64,000 nucleotides of DNA, taken from assembly GCA_028285265.1 (NCBI GenBank), contig JANQPX010000020.1, positions 372,001-436,000 on the forward strand. Reading direction: 5' to 3'. Positions 45,360 to 54,985 of this stretch are shown piece after piece (positions within the stretch are counted from its first letter, which is position 1; each line of letters opens with the position of its first letter). The stretch comes from Geminicoccaceae bacterium (GTDB lineage: Bacteria > Pseudomonadota > Alphaproteobacteria > Geminicoccales > Geminicoccaceae). The position numbers and the translations under genes were made by a program. Below the pieces are notes generated by a model. The model saw only the letters and a program-made list of their open reading frames with translations. It searched no databases and was not told the DNA's origin.

Positions 45360-45707
45360 TTGAAGATCATTCGAGTTGCAGCCATTGCCTGCGTTTCCGT
45401 TGCCTGTTCCTCGCCTGATCAGGCCGAGAGCTTTGTCAAAGCTGGGGAGATCGTATGCTCGAGCAAATCCAGCCTTGAGACATTCGTGAGTTTTGGCTCT
45501 CGGGGAGACGCCAAAGGGCTTGAGTTTCTGGTCGACAATGGTCATTGCGCAAAATTGCTCGACAATGTCGACGCGTCAGTGATTAGCGCTGGAACCACTG
45601 TGGGAGACTTCGCACCTCCGCTCGGATGGAGCAATGTCCTGCTCCATGGGACAAAAGGAGAAAAGGCGGTCTGGACGTTGACAGGCGCGGTCCAACAGAA
45701 ACATTGA
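45360..45707 (+). CDS. Small predicted lipoprotein (TTG start)
   Basis: A 115-residue product with a lipoprotein signal: MKIIRVAAIACVSVAC then SSPDQ. The start would be TTG at 45360, 8 bases after GGGAG; there is no in-frame ATG. The mature part is short and contains two further cysteines (EIVCSS, NGHCAKLL) that could pair in the periplasm, and ends with VWTLTGAVQQKH. I know no family. Two pieces of evidence support it: the signal sequence directly after the start, and the better composition than the opposite strand. Confidence 0.55.
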   Translation: MKIIRVAAIACVSVACSSPDQAESFVKAGEIVCSSKSSLETFVSFGSRGDAKGLEFLVDNGHCAKLLDNVDASVISAGTTVGDFAPPLGWSNVLLHGTKGEKAVWTLTGAVQQKH

Positions 45708-46079
45708 ACCAGACCGGCTAAGATGCTTCGCGGACTTGTCAGGCTTCGCGCTGGCCAAACGAGGTGCTGACTAGTCACTCATTCTCGTCGTCCTATAGAG
45801 GAGGAATCAAGCGACGGTTTGATAGAGCCCGTTCGATCCCGATGTTGCTTCAGCCGATCACAGGTCTCACCGGCGTGCTCCATCGACCGAGCGGTCAGCC
45901 CCAATGTCCATTTTGCCCTCGGGCCAAAGTTGGTGGATCGAGATACGCCATTTTCGGACCTTCGGTCGCCGAATGGGTTCGTGCCTCCTGATGGCCCAGG
46001 TCATCCTCAGCGGAGGCCTCTTGCCCCGAGTGAAGAGCGGAAGGGTCTTCACCAACGCCATTCGGTTTCCGAAAGCTTA
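45708..46079. other. Intergenic region without supported gene
   Basis: Short frames on both strands, none with a ribosome site or recognisable sequence. It may contain remnants of older genes. Confidence 0.35.
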
Positions 46080-46537
46080 TCAATCATGCTCTCGTGAGGC
46101 CCGCTTGACCGCATAGTGCAATCTTAAAATGCTAGCTGCCAGTTCTTGCTGTTCGCTATCGGACATAGCGTTCAACGTCTTAGCTACCGACCCAATGTCA
46201 CCCTTCGTGCCAGAAGCTGTCGCCCTTTCCCAGATTCGTTTCAAGTCAACGGCTAGATCTTCACCTACATCTTTTGCCTTCACATGTATCACTTTATCGA
46301 TCAAGGCACTTTCAAGTCGATCTTTCAGGGGCATCGAGCTCGTCGCCAGGAAATAGACGGCATTGCCAAGATTTCCCAGAGCATAAGGCGTTGGAGGTTT
46401 GAGCAAACGTCTTCTCCCAAAGACTGCTTAATCCTTATTGCGCTCAGTATGTTTTCTTCTTTTGCTAAGCTAATATTTTGTTGGCGCTTCTTCTTCGCAA
46501 ACTCAATCACATTCCAGCGATGACTTCCCTTGTCCAT
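46080..46537 (-). pseudogene. Probable frameshifted small gene
   Basis: Two overlapping minus-strand frames look like parts of one protein. The upstream part (ATG 46535-46537) reads like a helical charged protein (WNVIEFAKKKRQQNISLAKE) to about 46390 and then loses protein character. The downstream part, with a TTG at 46406, gains it from about 46385 (GNLGNAVYFLATSSMPLKD, ALIDKVIHVKAKDVGEDLAV, MSDSEQQELAASILRLHYAV) and stops at 46080. A one-base shift near 46385-46400 would join them into about 150 residues. No family recognised. The alternative is a single intact gene starting at the TTG or at an internal Met (46334), with the upstream frame being chance. Confidence 0.45.
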
Positions 46538-46992
46538 GCACCGATTGTGCCAGAGGATTCGTACGATATTCGAGCCTGCGTACCGCTTTCGTCGCCAATA
46601 TCGTTACGGTTTAAAGGCCCCAGCGGATCGCCAGGTGGAGAAAGCGTCTCCAGATCATGTCCCCACATATGAAGTCATCGATGGATCGATAACACAATCC
46701 TTTCACTGACAATGACATGCGTCTCGACATGCCATCGATTACGGTGATGGGTCCATGCTCGGGTCATCCATGCTGTCGTCGTCTCGTTTGTTGAGGCCAG
46801 AATCATGTCCTTATGGACGTTACTGACCGATCCTCATGACGCGGTAGTGGGTGAACCCCTGCCCTATCTGCGAGACATGCAGCATTGTAAAAGGCCTGCA
46901 AGAGAGGTCACGGCTCGGAGCCATCTCTCCTCAGTCGCCCCAATATCCCACGCGTCCTCGGCGTGACCTGGCCGACGAGACCTTCGTTTGGA
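46538..46992. other. Intergenic region without supported gene
   Basis: No frame with a ribosome site or family similarity, and no clear structured RNA. It lies upstream of the broken gene and downstream of the peptidase gene. Confidence 0.35.
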
Positions 46993-48387
46993 TCAGGCAT
47001 CCGCCCCAGCAAGTTTCGCCAAGAGCACTGCATGAGACAGCATGCCGTTTTGAAAGCAACGGAGTTCAAACTTCTCGTCTGGAGCGTGAACCCGATCATC
47101 ATCAAGGCCAAAACCCATGAGGATCGACTCAATGCCTAGATGTTCGCGGATTGCTCCGACCGCGGGAATTGAGCCGCCCATACCGACAAGGATCGGGGCA
47201 CGATCAAACACGTCTCGGAGCGCGGTCTCGGCAGCCTTCAGATAGGGTGAGTCCGTTGAGACCATCAGAGCAGGCGCAGCCCCGAGTTCATCGAGCTCGT
47301 AACGGCAGCCTGCCGGCAGGCGTGCCTCAAGAAACGTTCGAAAGCCGTCTTTGATGTTCGCAGCGTTTTGTCCGGGCACAAGCCGACAGCTCAGCTTTGC
47401 CATGGCCTTTTCGGGAATGACCGTTTTGGCGCCTGCACCTGTATATCCCCCGATGATGCCGTTGATATCGCAGGTTGGTCGTGACCAGATACGCTGCAGT
47501 GTCGAGTAACCAGCTTCGCCTATCGACTGTGATAAGCCAGCATTCTGGAGAAATGCAGCCTCATCGAAAGCCAGGTTTTGCCAGACTTGATCCAGATCAC
47601 CGAGGTCTACGAGATCGTCATAAAAGCCAGGAATCTGAACTCGACCATGCTCATCATGAAGGTCGCCAAGAATTTTCCCTAGGATATTCAGAGGATTGGG
47701 GACGGCACCACCATAAAGCCCGGAATGCAAGTCTTGGCTCGGTCCTTGGAGCGTCACTTCCAAATAGAGTAAGCCGCGCAACATGATTCCCAGCGCAGGC
47801 GTGTCGATATCCCACATGTTGGTGTCGGAAACGACACAGATATCGGCCTGGAGTTCATGTTTATGCGCGCGCAAAAATCCGTCGAGCGAAGGACTTCCTG
47901 ACTCCTCCTCCCCCTCGAGGAAAACCGTGACAGCCACCGGAAGGGTTCCATAGACGTTTTTCCAAGCGCGGAACGCCTCGATAAACATCATGCTTTGCCC
48001 TTTATTGTCGACAGCCCCGCGCGCAACAATCCGCTTCCCTCTTGGACCGTCAACAATCACGGGCTCAAAGGGTGGCGTTGTCCATAAATCGAGCGGCTCG
48101 GCCGGCTGCACATCGTAGTGACCATAATAAAGAATGCGGGGCCCCTCCCCGCCAGGCCCCGGGTGATGTGCAACGACCGCGGGTTGTCCTGCCGTCGCCT
48201 TAAGATCAGCGTCAAAACCAAGGTCGGCAAGCTGTTGGACCAGCCAATTGGCCGCCTCAACGGTCTGCGTGTTATAGTCTGGATCAGTTCCGATGCTGGG
48301 AATGCGCAGCAAGTCAGAGAGGCGTTTCACCGACTGATCGAAACCGTCCGTCAAATGGGTCTTGATTGCGTCAATGGGCAGATTCAT
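46993..48387 (-). CDS. M20-family metallopeptidase (dipeptidase-like)
   Basis: The 464-residue enzyme belongs to the M20/M25/M40 family of two-zinc peptidases and deacylases (ArgE/DapE/CNDP-like). Metal and catalytic residues are visible: His and Asp in YYGHYDVQPAEPLDLW, Asp in ARGAVDNKGQ, the EE pair in LEGEEESGSPSLDGFL, Asp in VVSDTNMW and the late His in DRVHAPDEKFEL. The lid domain contains QDLHSGLYGG. Length and motifs are closest to carnosinase-type dipeptidases. ATG 48385-48387 (MNLPIDAIK) follows GGAG with 9-base spacing. There is no signal peptide, so it acts in the cytoplasm. It diverges from hspQ. Confidence 0.92.
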   Translation of the reverse strand: MNLPIDAIKTHLTDGFDQSVKRLSDLLRIPSIGTDPDYNTQTVEAANWLVQQLADLGFDADLKATAGQPAVVAHHPGPGGEGPRILYYGHYDVQPAEPLDLWTTPPFEPVIVDGPRGKRIVARGAVDNKGQSMMFIEAFRAWKNVYGTLPVAVTVFLEGEEESGSPSLDGFLRAHKHELQADICVVSDTNMWDIDTPALGIMLRGLLYLEVTLQGPSQDLHSGLYGGAVPNPLNILGKILGDLHDEHGRVQIPGFYDDLVDLGDLDQVWQNLAFDEAAFLQNAGLSQSIGEAGYSTLQRIWSRPTCDINGIIGGYTGAGAKTVIPEKAMAKLSCRLVPGQNAANIKDGFRTFLEARLPAGCRYELDELGAAPALMVSTDSPYLKAAETALRDVFDRAPILVGMGGSIPAVGAIREHLGIESILMGFGLDDDRVHAPDEKFELRCFQNGMLSHAVLLAKLAGADA

Positions 48388-48563
48388 CGTCGGTATCTCC
48401 GGTGGTCTTCGCTTGTCATGAGCTGAAAGTCTTAGAGACATTCGCTGCCAAGCGCCAGAAATCCTGACGCTTTCGTGAGACGCGACATGATGCCTTCATC
48501 CGGGGCTAGAACATTCGGCCGACAGACCCTACATTGACAAAAATAAGCCTAGGGCGTGTGACC

Positions 48564-48896
48564 ATGACGGAACGACTCGCAAAATTTCACATCGGACAAG
48601 TCGTCAAACATCGGTACTTCCCCTTTCGTGGCGTGATCTTCGACGTCGATCCGGAATTTGCGAATACCGAAGAATGGTATGAGGCCATCCCGGAGGATGT
48701 ACGCCCGCGAAAGGATCAGCCGTTCTATCACCTCCTCGCGGAGAATTCGGACGCCTATTACGTTGCCTACGTCTCAGAGCAGAATCTCGAAGTCGATGCT
48801 ACCGGTGATCCTGTTGAACATCCGCAAGTCGGCGAACTCTTCGGCGAACTCAAGGATGGCATCTACGCCAATAATGACGTTCTGAAGCCGCACTGA
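48564..48896 (+). CDS. hspQ: Heat shock protein HspQ
   Basis: HspQ is a small hemimethylated-DNA-binding/YccV-like protein that in enterics acts as a specificity factor for Lon and is heat-inducible. The 110-residue product has the diagnostic FHIGQVVKHRYFPFRGVIFD, WYEAIPEDVRPRKDQPFYHL and AYVSEQNLEVD. ATG 48564 is used (an in-frame TTG 30 bases upstream has no ribosome site). The gene stands alone with its own promoter region. A hairpin CGCCAGC/GCTGGTG at 48903-48925, without a T-run, lies just after the stop. Confidence 0.93.
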   Translation: MTERLAKFHIGQVVKHRYFPFRGVIFDVDPEFANTEEWYEAIPEDVRPRKDQPFYHLLAENSDAYYVAYVSEQNLEVDATGDPVEHPQVGELFGELKDGIYANNDVLKPH

Positions 48897-49070
48897 TCGC
48901 GGCGCCAGCATTGAACTGGCTGGTGACTGTTGACGATGTTGAGACAAGAATGCCGCAATTCGAGCGATGTGATCGATCTACCAACTCGACGTTAGACTGC
49001 TGAAGTCGCCCTTGTCTTGCTTTGCATTCATCACCCATCTCTGACCGGCCACGTTGATGATCAATGGTCG

Positions 49071-50699
49071 TTACAGACGACCATAAATCAGCTCGCCATC
49101 TTTGATCGTTGCTCGCACTTCGATCTTGTTGATGGTCTCTGCGCTTTCGAGTGGGTTTTTTGACAAGACGGCAAAATCCGCCGACTTCCCGACTTCGATC
49201 GAGCCGAGATCATCCTCACGAAACACCTGCCATGCTGCATCAATTGTATGCGCGCGGAGCGCTTGAAGCGGTGTGATTCGTTGGTCGGGACCGAGGATTC
49301 GGCCGCTCGCAGTGAGCCGATTGACGGCGCACCAAATGAGCTCAAGCGGACGCGTTGGCGTGACGGGCGTATCGTTGTGGAGCGTATAACGAATGCCGCG
49401 TTTCGAAGCCGACGCTGCTGGGCTGATGCGCTCGGCACGCTCCGGCCCAAGGAAGAGAGACATGTGGCGATCGCCCCAGACATAGACGTGATAGCTAAAG
49501 AAGCTCACCGAGACGCCAAGTTCAGCCATCTTGTCGAGTTGATCCTCACGCAGCGTTTGGCCATGGATGATCGTGTGGCGATGATCGATGCGTGGATACG
49601 TCTCCTGAGCGTGCTCAAAGGCGTGAAGCACATCGTCAGCAGCAGCGTCGCCATTGGCATGAATATGGATCTGGTGCTCGGCTTGATGGAGCCGGAGGAT
49701 ATGGTCCCTTAGCACCCCGGGCTCATAAACGGGGTATCCTCGATAGCCGGCATCACCACGAAAGGGCGAATGGTAGGGCTTGCTCATATAAGCCGTGAAG
49801 ATCTGGATCGACCCGTCCGAAAACAGCTTTCTCGGTCCAATTTTAAGATGGCGCCCGTCGGCCATGCTCAGATCGATGCGACCGGCATGGATGTCAGGCT
49901 CGAGATGCGCATCCGGCAAGACCGTCATCCGGATTTTGGGCTCGCCATCTCGAGCGGCTGCTAGAAATTCATGAAGCAAAGGTTCGTTGGCCCACGCATT
50001 CTGCGCCGTGGTGACACCGTGACTAGCATATTCATCGGCTGCCCAATGCAGCCCCTCGCGAAATCGCTCACCGCGGGTACTAAACATAGCAGCCGAGATC
50101 GGCCCCATCGCGGCAGGTTCTTCCAAAAGCCCGGTGAGTTCCCCCGTGTTCGGGTCCTTTTCGATGTGCCCACCTTGGGGCTGAGGCGAGTCCTGAAACA
50201 CCCCTGCCCTTCGAAGCGCCTCCGAATTGCCGACACAAGCGTGACCACACATATGCATGACCACTAGGGCGTGATTCCTAGACACCTGATCAAGTTCCTG
50301 GACCGTCGGGAAACGCTTTTCACGAACCATGGTCTGATCAAAAAAGACGCCGAAGACCCATTCACCCTGAGGTGTCTTGCCGACTTGATCGGCCAGGCGT
50401 TCGAACACCTGGCTCAGCATCGTGACCTCGCCCAGTGGCGGGCACATAAGATCAACCCGATGCAGGGCGCAAAAACCACTTTCGGGAAAATGGCCGTGGG
50501 GGTCAATAAATGCGGGGATAAGCGTTTGGCCTTTGAGATCGACGGGCACGGTCTGCGGGTCGCTAAATGCCAACATGTCCGTATCAGAACCGACGGCAAC
50601 AATTCTGCCATCTTTGACCGCGACAGCCGTCGCTACGCTATCGCCTTCGTCCATCGTGAGGACGATGCCTCCTCGATAGATCGTTGTTCTGCCTGCCAT
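49071..50699 (-). CDS. Amidohydrolase family 3 protein (YtcJ-like)
   Basis: A 542-residue metal-dependent hydrolase. The N-terminal beta-sandwich part (IYRGGIVLTMDEGDSVATAV) and the first metal site FIDPHGHFPESG (HxH) are typical. Later metal/active residues are in QIHIHANGDAAADDVLHAF and HRHTIIHGQTL, and the C-terminus has IDAAWQVFREDDLGSIEVGK and ADFAVLSKNPLE. Family members hydrolyse N-substituted formamides or other amides; substrate is unknown here. ATG 50699 used. No signal peptide. The ivd gene lies 163 bases upstream on the same strand. Confidence 0.93.
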   Translation of the reverse strand: MAGRTTIYRGGIVLTMDEGDSVATAVAVKDGRIVAVGSDTDMLAFSDPQTVPVDLKGQTLIPAFIDPHGHFPESGFCALHRVDLMCPPLGEVTMLSQVFERLADQVGKTPQGEWVFGVFFDQTMVREKRFPTVQELDQVSRNHALVVMHMCGHACVGNSEALRRAGVFQDSPQPQGGHIEKDPNTGELTGLLEEPAAMGPISAAMFSTRGERFREGLHWAADEYASHGVTTAQNAWANEPLLHEFLAAARDGEPKIRMTVLPDAHLEPDIHAGRIDLSMADGRHLKIGPRKLFSDGSIQIFTAYMSKPYHSPFRGDAGYRGYPVYEPGVLRDHILRLHQAEHQIHIHANGDAAADDVLHAFEHAQETYPRIDHRHTIIHGQTLREDQLDKMAELGVSVSFFSYHVYVWGDRHMSLFLGPERAERISPAASASKRGIRYTLHNDTPVTPTRPLELIWCAVNRLTASGRILGPDQRITPLQALRAHTIDAAWQVFREDDLGSIEVGKSADFAVLSKNPLESAETINKIEVRATIKDGELIYGRL

Positions 50700-50862
50700 G
50701 GCTCACCTCTTATCGGGCTGACTTCCAAAAGCAAACAGCGGTTCGCTTTCCTCGTCAATTAGCGATCTTGAATGAACCGACCTTGGACCCCAATTGGCCT
50801 AGACTAGCGCCATCCTGGTACAGCGTTTCCCGACAAGCAATCGCAGCCTCTTTGCATGGACG

Positions 50863-52026
50863 TCACGCTGTTTCCTTCATCATTTCCCGGCCGATGAGCA
50901 TGCGTCGGATCTCGGATGTCCCAGCCCCTATCTCATAGAGCTTGGCATCTCTGAGCAGTCTGCCCGTCGGATAGTCATTGACATAGCCGTTGCCCCCAAG
51001 CGCTTGGATCGCTTCCAGGGCACACCAAGTCGCTTTCTCGGCCGCATAGAGAATGCATCCTGCCGCATCTTTACGGGTCGTTTCACCCCGATCGCAGGCA
51101 GCTGCCACCGCATAGACATAGGCTCGGCAGGCGTTCATCGTGGTGTACATGTCGGCAAGCTTGCCTTGCATCAACTGAAAGTCACCGATCGGCTTGCCGA
51201 ACTGCTTGCGTTCATGGGTGTACGGGACCACGACATCCATACAAGCTGCCATGATGCCAAGCGGCCCACCAGCGAGAACAACACGCTCATAGTCGAGCCC
51301 TGACATCAAGATATTGACGCCGCCCCCCTCCTCACCAAGGACGTTTTCATAGGGCACTGCGCAATCCTCGAAAATCAGCTCGCACGTATTGGAACCACGC
51401 ATGCCAAGTTTGTCCAGCTTTTGGGCTGTCGAGAAGCCTGTCATCGACTTTTCGATCAGAAATGCTGTGATGCCGCGTGGTCCTGCATCTGGATCCGTTT
51501 TGGCGTAAACGACGAGCGTTTCGGCATCAGGCCCATTGGTGATCCACATCTTATTGCCATTCAAGATGTAACGATCGTTCCGCTTCTCGGCCCGGAGTTT
51601 CATCGAAACCACGTCCGAGCCAGATCCAGGTTCGGACATGGCTAGTCCGCCAACATGTTCACCCGAGCAGAGTTTGGGCAAGTAACGCGCCTTTTGATCC
51701 TCCGTGCCATTTCGACTGATTTGATTGACACAAAGATTCGAATGAGCCCCGTAAGAAAGACCGATGGCCGCGCTCGCGCGCGAGATTTCCTCCATAGCAA
51801 CGACATGAGCTAGGTAGCCCATGCCCGTGCCGCCATGCTCGGTATCGGCGGTGAGACCCAAGAGGCCGAGCGCGCCAAGTTCAGGCCAAAGATCGGCGGC
51901 AAAGTTGTTTGTGCTATCGATTTCCCCCGCGCGAGGCGCCAACTTGTCTCTGGCCCAACGCTGGACGAGGTCTCTAAGCTGCTCAATCTCATCACCTAGC
52001 GCAAACCGCATCCCGCTTTCGAACAT
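50863..52026 (-). CDS. ivd: Isovaleryl-CoA dehydrogenase
   Basis: An FAD-dependent acyl-CoA dehydrogenase of leucine breakdown, oxidising isovaleryl-CoA to 3-methylcrotonyl-CoA. The 387 residues have the usual motifs ([81 protein letters not shown]). What marks it as isovaleryl-specific is the catalytic Glu placed in [15 protein letters not shown] (about 247), while the usual position near the C-terminus has Gly ([13 protein letters not shown]). Start: ATG 52024-52026 has GGGGAAG 6-8 bases upstream; ATG 52032 is an alternative. The methylcrotonyl-CoA carboxylase genes normally near ivd are not in this window. Confidence 0.94.
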   Translation of the reverse strand: MFESGMRFALGDEIEQLRDLVQRWARDKLAPRAGEIDSTNNFAADLWPELGALGLLGLTADTEHGGTGMGYLAHVVAMEEISRASAAIGLSYGAHSNLCVNQISRNGTEDQKARYLPKLCSGEHVGGLAMSEPGSGSDVVSMKLRAEKRNDRYILNGNKMWITNGPDAETLVVYAKTDPDAGPRGITAFLIEKSMTGFSTAQKLDKLGMRGSNTCELIFEDCAVPYENVLGEEGGGVNILMSGLDYERVVLAGGPLGIMAACMDVVVPYTHERKQFGKPIGDFQLMQGKLADMYTTMNACRAYVYAVAAACDRGETTRKDAAGCILYAAEKATWCALEAIQALGGNGYVNDYPTGRLLRDAKLYEIGAGTSEIRRMLIGREMMKETA

Positions 52027-52191
52027 AGACATCTTCCCCAATCCTCTTTCCGGCACCAGTCTTAACGCGACCGCGGCGTTAAGGCCAATCAAGCTCATGC
52101 CTCGCTACCTTTCGCAAGACTGTTCGCCCGACACTCATTGCCGAAGCCATAGCAGAGGCGAGTTCTGTCGTTTCGATAGCGAGCGCTGACC

Positions 52192-53367
52192 TCAACCCCG
52201 GAAAGCTCGGCCTTTCCACATGCCTCCTTTTCCCTGGCGATATAAGCGCGCGGAATCAATCGTCATCATGACGTAGAGGAGGCTGGCGATCGGAAGGCTT
52301 GGCCCCCAAAAAATTGAGGCCCCATAAAGCTTCAGTGTTGGCGTGTAGGCGGCGCTCATCATAAGCCAGGCGATGAGCCCCATGAATCCGAGGGCAGCAT
52401 CTTGGTGGAGGGGCCATGTCAGGACAGCAAGTGGTGGGAGAAGGTAAATGGTGATCATGCCAACGATCGTTCCGGCGAGCTTCAACAACGAATGATCAAG
52501 CTGCGTATCGGCCGTGCGTGCCACCATATGCCAGATGGAACCGAGACCCTCGTAGGCACGAATGCTCGCCGTGTGCAGGGAATGACCCAGCCAGATCCGG
52601 TTCTTCCCGTTTGGCCGCGATTTGATGAGTCGACCCAGTGCAACATCATCGATCAACGCGCCTTTGACAGCTTCAATGCCACCTGCATCCGTAAGCGCAT
52701 CACGTTTGAGCAGCACACAACCGCCAGCTGCAGCAGCCATGCTCAGGTCGTCACGATTCACAGCTGCGAACGGATAGAGCATCTGAAAAAAGAACACGAA
52801 GGGCGGTATCAGAAGGCGTTCCCAAAAACTCCGATTACGAAGCCGCACCATGACGGACACCAGATCGCGATTGCCGTTAACCATATTTTTAAAGAGTGAT
52901 GTTAGGCTTCTCCGATCATGAGCTATGTCGGCGTCAGTCAAGAGAAGGATCCCTGGAGGCTCAGCTTCGGCTTCCAGATGGAGAAGGCCGGTCTTGACCG
53001 CCCAAAGCTTACCGGACCAACCTTCCGGCCTCTCGCTGTTCAGGAGGCATGTGATCGTTCGACGAGGACCGGCCTCAGGGATCAGCGCGCGCACCAAAGC
53101 TGCCGTTTCATCGGTGCTTCGATCGTCGACGACGATGATGTTCAACTGTCCAGAATAGTCCTGGGCAAGCAGCGAGCGAACCGTTGTCTCAATTGTCTGG
53201 GACTCGTCCCGAGCAGGTATAATTGCTGCGACAGTCGGGGTATCAGACAACACGACGTCATCGTGGTGGAGGCGAGGCTCAGCGTGCCAGAACCGATGCC
53301 GACCAAACAGCAGACCCAGCCACGCCAAAACAGCAATGAATGCGAGGAAACTTATGACAAACATCAT
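52192..53367 (-). CDS. hpnB: Hopene-associated glycosyltransferase HpnB
   Basis: A 391-residue family 2 glycosyltransferase with an N-terminal membrane helix (FVISFLAFIAVLAWLGLLFG), a GT-A domain (VAAIIPARDESQTIETTVRS, IIVVDDRSTDETAALV, GWSGKLWAVKTGL, ILLLTDADIAHDRRSL, IDDVALGRLIK) and three or four C-terminal helices. Length, topology and the WSGKLWA and DADI motifs match HpnB, found in hopanoid-producing bacteria. Its exact reaction is unproven. ATG 53365-53367 is chosen; a TTG at 53439 has no ribosome site. Other hopanoid genes (shc, hpnH) are not present here. It diverges from the CoA-transferase group. Confidence 0.85.
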   Translation of the reverse strand: MMFVISFLAFIAVLAWLGLLFGRHRFWHAEPRLHHDDVVLSDTPTVAAIIPARDESQTIETTVRSLLAQDYSGQLNIIVVDDRSTDETAALVRALIPEAGPRRTITCLLNSERPEGWSGKLWAVKTGLLHLEAEAEPPGILLLTDADIAHDRRSLTSLFKNMVNGNRDLVSVMVRLRNRSFWERLLIPPFVFFFQMLYPFAAVNRDDLSMAAAAGGCVLLKRDALTDAGGIEAVKGALIDDVALGRLIKSRPNGKNRIWLGHSLHTASIRAYEGLGSIWHMVARTADTQLDHSLLKLAGTIVGMITIYLLPPLAVLTWPLHQDAALGFMGLIAWLMMSAAYTPTLKLYGASIFWGPSLPIASLLYVMMTIDSARLYRQGKGGMWKGRAFRG

Positions 53368-53441
53368 GGTTGCGTAGCCGGTTTCGTTGCGCCAGGCAAG
53401 CGAAGCGAGTACAGCATTAGCAGGGAGGATAGTCGACAAGA

Positions 53442-54251
53442 ATGACTGATCTCGACGAGCTTGCGGCCATAATCCCGGATGGCGCCAGCGTGGCGCTTGC
53501 GCCGGATTACTCCGGCTGTGCGCTCGAGATCGTCCGCCGCCTCATCTGTCGGGGCATCAAGAATCTCGACCTTCTTGGCGTCCCACAGCTTGGATTTCAG
53601 GCGGATCTCCTTATTGGTGCTGGCGCCGTTCGCAGTATCGAAGCGGCTGCTGTAACCCTCGGCGAAGCTGGCCCTGCCCCCTGCTTCACCCGCGCCATCA
53701 AGGGTGGCCAGCTGTCTATCAAGGACAGTACATGCCCGATTATTCACACCGGCCTACAAGCTGCAGAAAAAGGTATTCCGTTCGCTCCGATCCGCGGCGT
53801 CCTTGGTTCGGATCTTGTCGAGCAGCGATCAGACTGGCGGGTCGTCGACAATCCCTTTGATCAGAATGAACGCATCCTTTTGGTTCCCGCGCTCAGGCCC
53901 GATATCGCACTATTTCATGCCGCGAAGGCGGATCGGGAGGGTAATGTCTGGATTGGAGTTCGGCGTGAACTGATGCTCATGGCGCACGCGGCAAAGCTAA
54001 CCGTCGTTACGGTCGAAGAGATTGCTGAGCAGAACCTTTTGGATGACGATCTAACCGCGGCTGGAACGATCCCAAGCCTTTACATCGAGAGGGTCGCTGT
54101 GGCACCGGGTGGCGCAGAACCACTTGGGCTCCGCGGCTGCTACGAGACAGACAGAGCGCATATCAATTCCTATGCCGAGGCTGCGTCGACCGAAGATGGC
54201 TTTCGGCGCTATTTGGACGCGAACGTTCGCCAGATGGCTTCAGGAGCATGA
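53442..54251 (+). CDS. CoA-transferase family subunit A
   Basis: A 269-residue alpha subunit of the two-subunit class I CoA-transferase family (glutaconate/3-oxoacid type). Recognisable parts: IIPDGASVALAPDYSGCAL at the N-terminus, PIRGVLGSDLVEQRSDW, VPALRPDIALFHAAKADREG and MLMAHAAKLTVVTVEEIAEQ. It overlaps the subunit B start by four bases (ATGA), so a 1:1 complex is expected. The family also includes IpdAB-type ring-opening hydrolases, so transferase action is not guaranteed. The acyl-CoA neighbours (CaiB-type gene, and ivd on the other side) favour a role in acyl-CoA metabolism. Confidence 0.82.
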   Translation: MTDLDELAAIIPDGASVALAPDYSGCALEIVRRLICRGIKNLDLLGVPQLGFQADLLIGAGAVRSIEAAAVTLGEAGPAPCFTRAIKGGQLSIKDSTCPIIHTGLQAAEKGIPFAPIRGVLGSDLVEQRSDWRVVDNPFDQNERILLVPALRPDIALFHAAKADREGNVWIGVRRELMLMAHAAKLTVVTVEEIAEQNLLDDDLTAAGTIPSLYIERVAVAPGGAEPLGLRGCYETDRAHINSYAEAASTEDGFRRYLDANVRQMASGA

Positions 54252-54985
54252 AGGCCTATGTGCTCGATGAACTCCTGATTGCGACATTGGCGAGGATGCT
54301 AAAGGACCTGCGGCATGTTGCGGTAGGCGCTGCATCACCGATTCCAGCGGCCGCGAGCCTGCTCGCCCGCGAGCTATCCGGCGGACATCTTCGGGTCTCT
54401 ATCTTGGGCAGCGAACGGCACAATCCCTTTACCGATGGTGGAAAGGAGCTTTTCGATTGCGCTGCTCAGGGCCGGATTGACGCCTTTTTTCTTGGCGGGG
54501 GGCAAATCGACGGTGAAGCCAACATCAATCTTGTAGGTGTAGGAGACTATCCTAGAAGTAAAGTTCGCTGGCCAGGTTCCTTTGGATCAGCCTTTCTCTA
54601 TTTTATGGTGCCGAAAGTTATCCTGTTTCGCGACACCCATCACCCTCGCCTATTTGTGCCTAAGGTAGACTTCATCAGTGCTCCTGGGACCAGTCCTGCC
54701 AATGTCGTTCGGCGAGGCGGCCCTCACGCCCTCGTGACTTCCAAAGCCGTTATGGCATTCGATCGAAAGAAGAAAAGCTTTCGCCTCCAGAGCCTTCATC
54801 CCGGCGAGACGCTGGAGGAACTTATCGCTGCAACTGGATTTGGCTTTGCGTACGACGCCAGTCCATCTGTCACCCCCTTACCCGACGCCACAATGCTGGA
54901 GCTTATCCGTGGTCCCATTGGGCACGCGGTCGCTGAAACCTATCCGGCCTTTGCCGAGCGGCTTCGAAACGGGGTTGCCCCTTAA
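54248..54985 (+). CDS. CoA-transferase family subunit B
   Basis: The 245-residue beta subunit. Typical segments: LRHVAVGAASPIPAAASLLA, the region around ILGSERHNPFTDGGKELFD where class I transferases carry the CoA-forming Glu, and the Gly-rich AFFLGGGQIDGEANINLVGV. Whether the Glu in GSERHN is the catalytic one needs an alignment; if not, a hydrolase role such as IpdB is possible. Its stop shares one base with the next start (TAATG). Confidence 0.82.
   Translation: MKAYVLDELLIATLARMLKDLRHVAVGAASPIPAAASLLARELSGGHLRVSILGSERHNPFTDGGKELFDCAAQGRIDAFFLGGGQIDGEANINLVGVGDYPRSKVRWPGSFGSAFLYFMVPKVILFRDTHHPRLFVPKVDFISAPGTSPANVVRRGGPHALVTSKAVMAFDRKKKSFRLQSLHPGETLEELIAATGFGFAYDASPSVTPLPDATMLELIRGPIGHAVAETYPAFAERLRNGVAP

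Noticed and set aside
45063..45545. Minus-strand frame of 160 codons opposite the small lipoprotein gene
   Set aside because: The opposite strand has a lipoprotein signal directly after a plausible start; this frame does not read like a protein.
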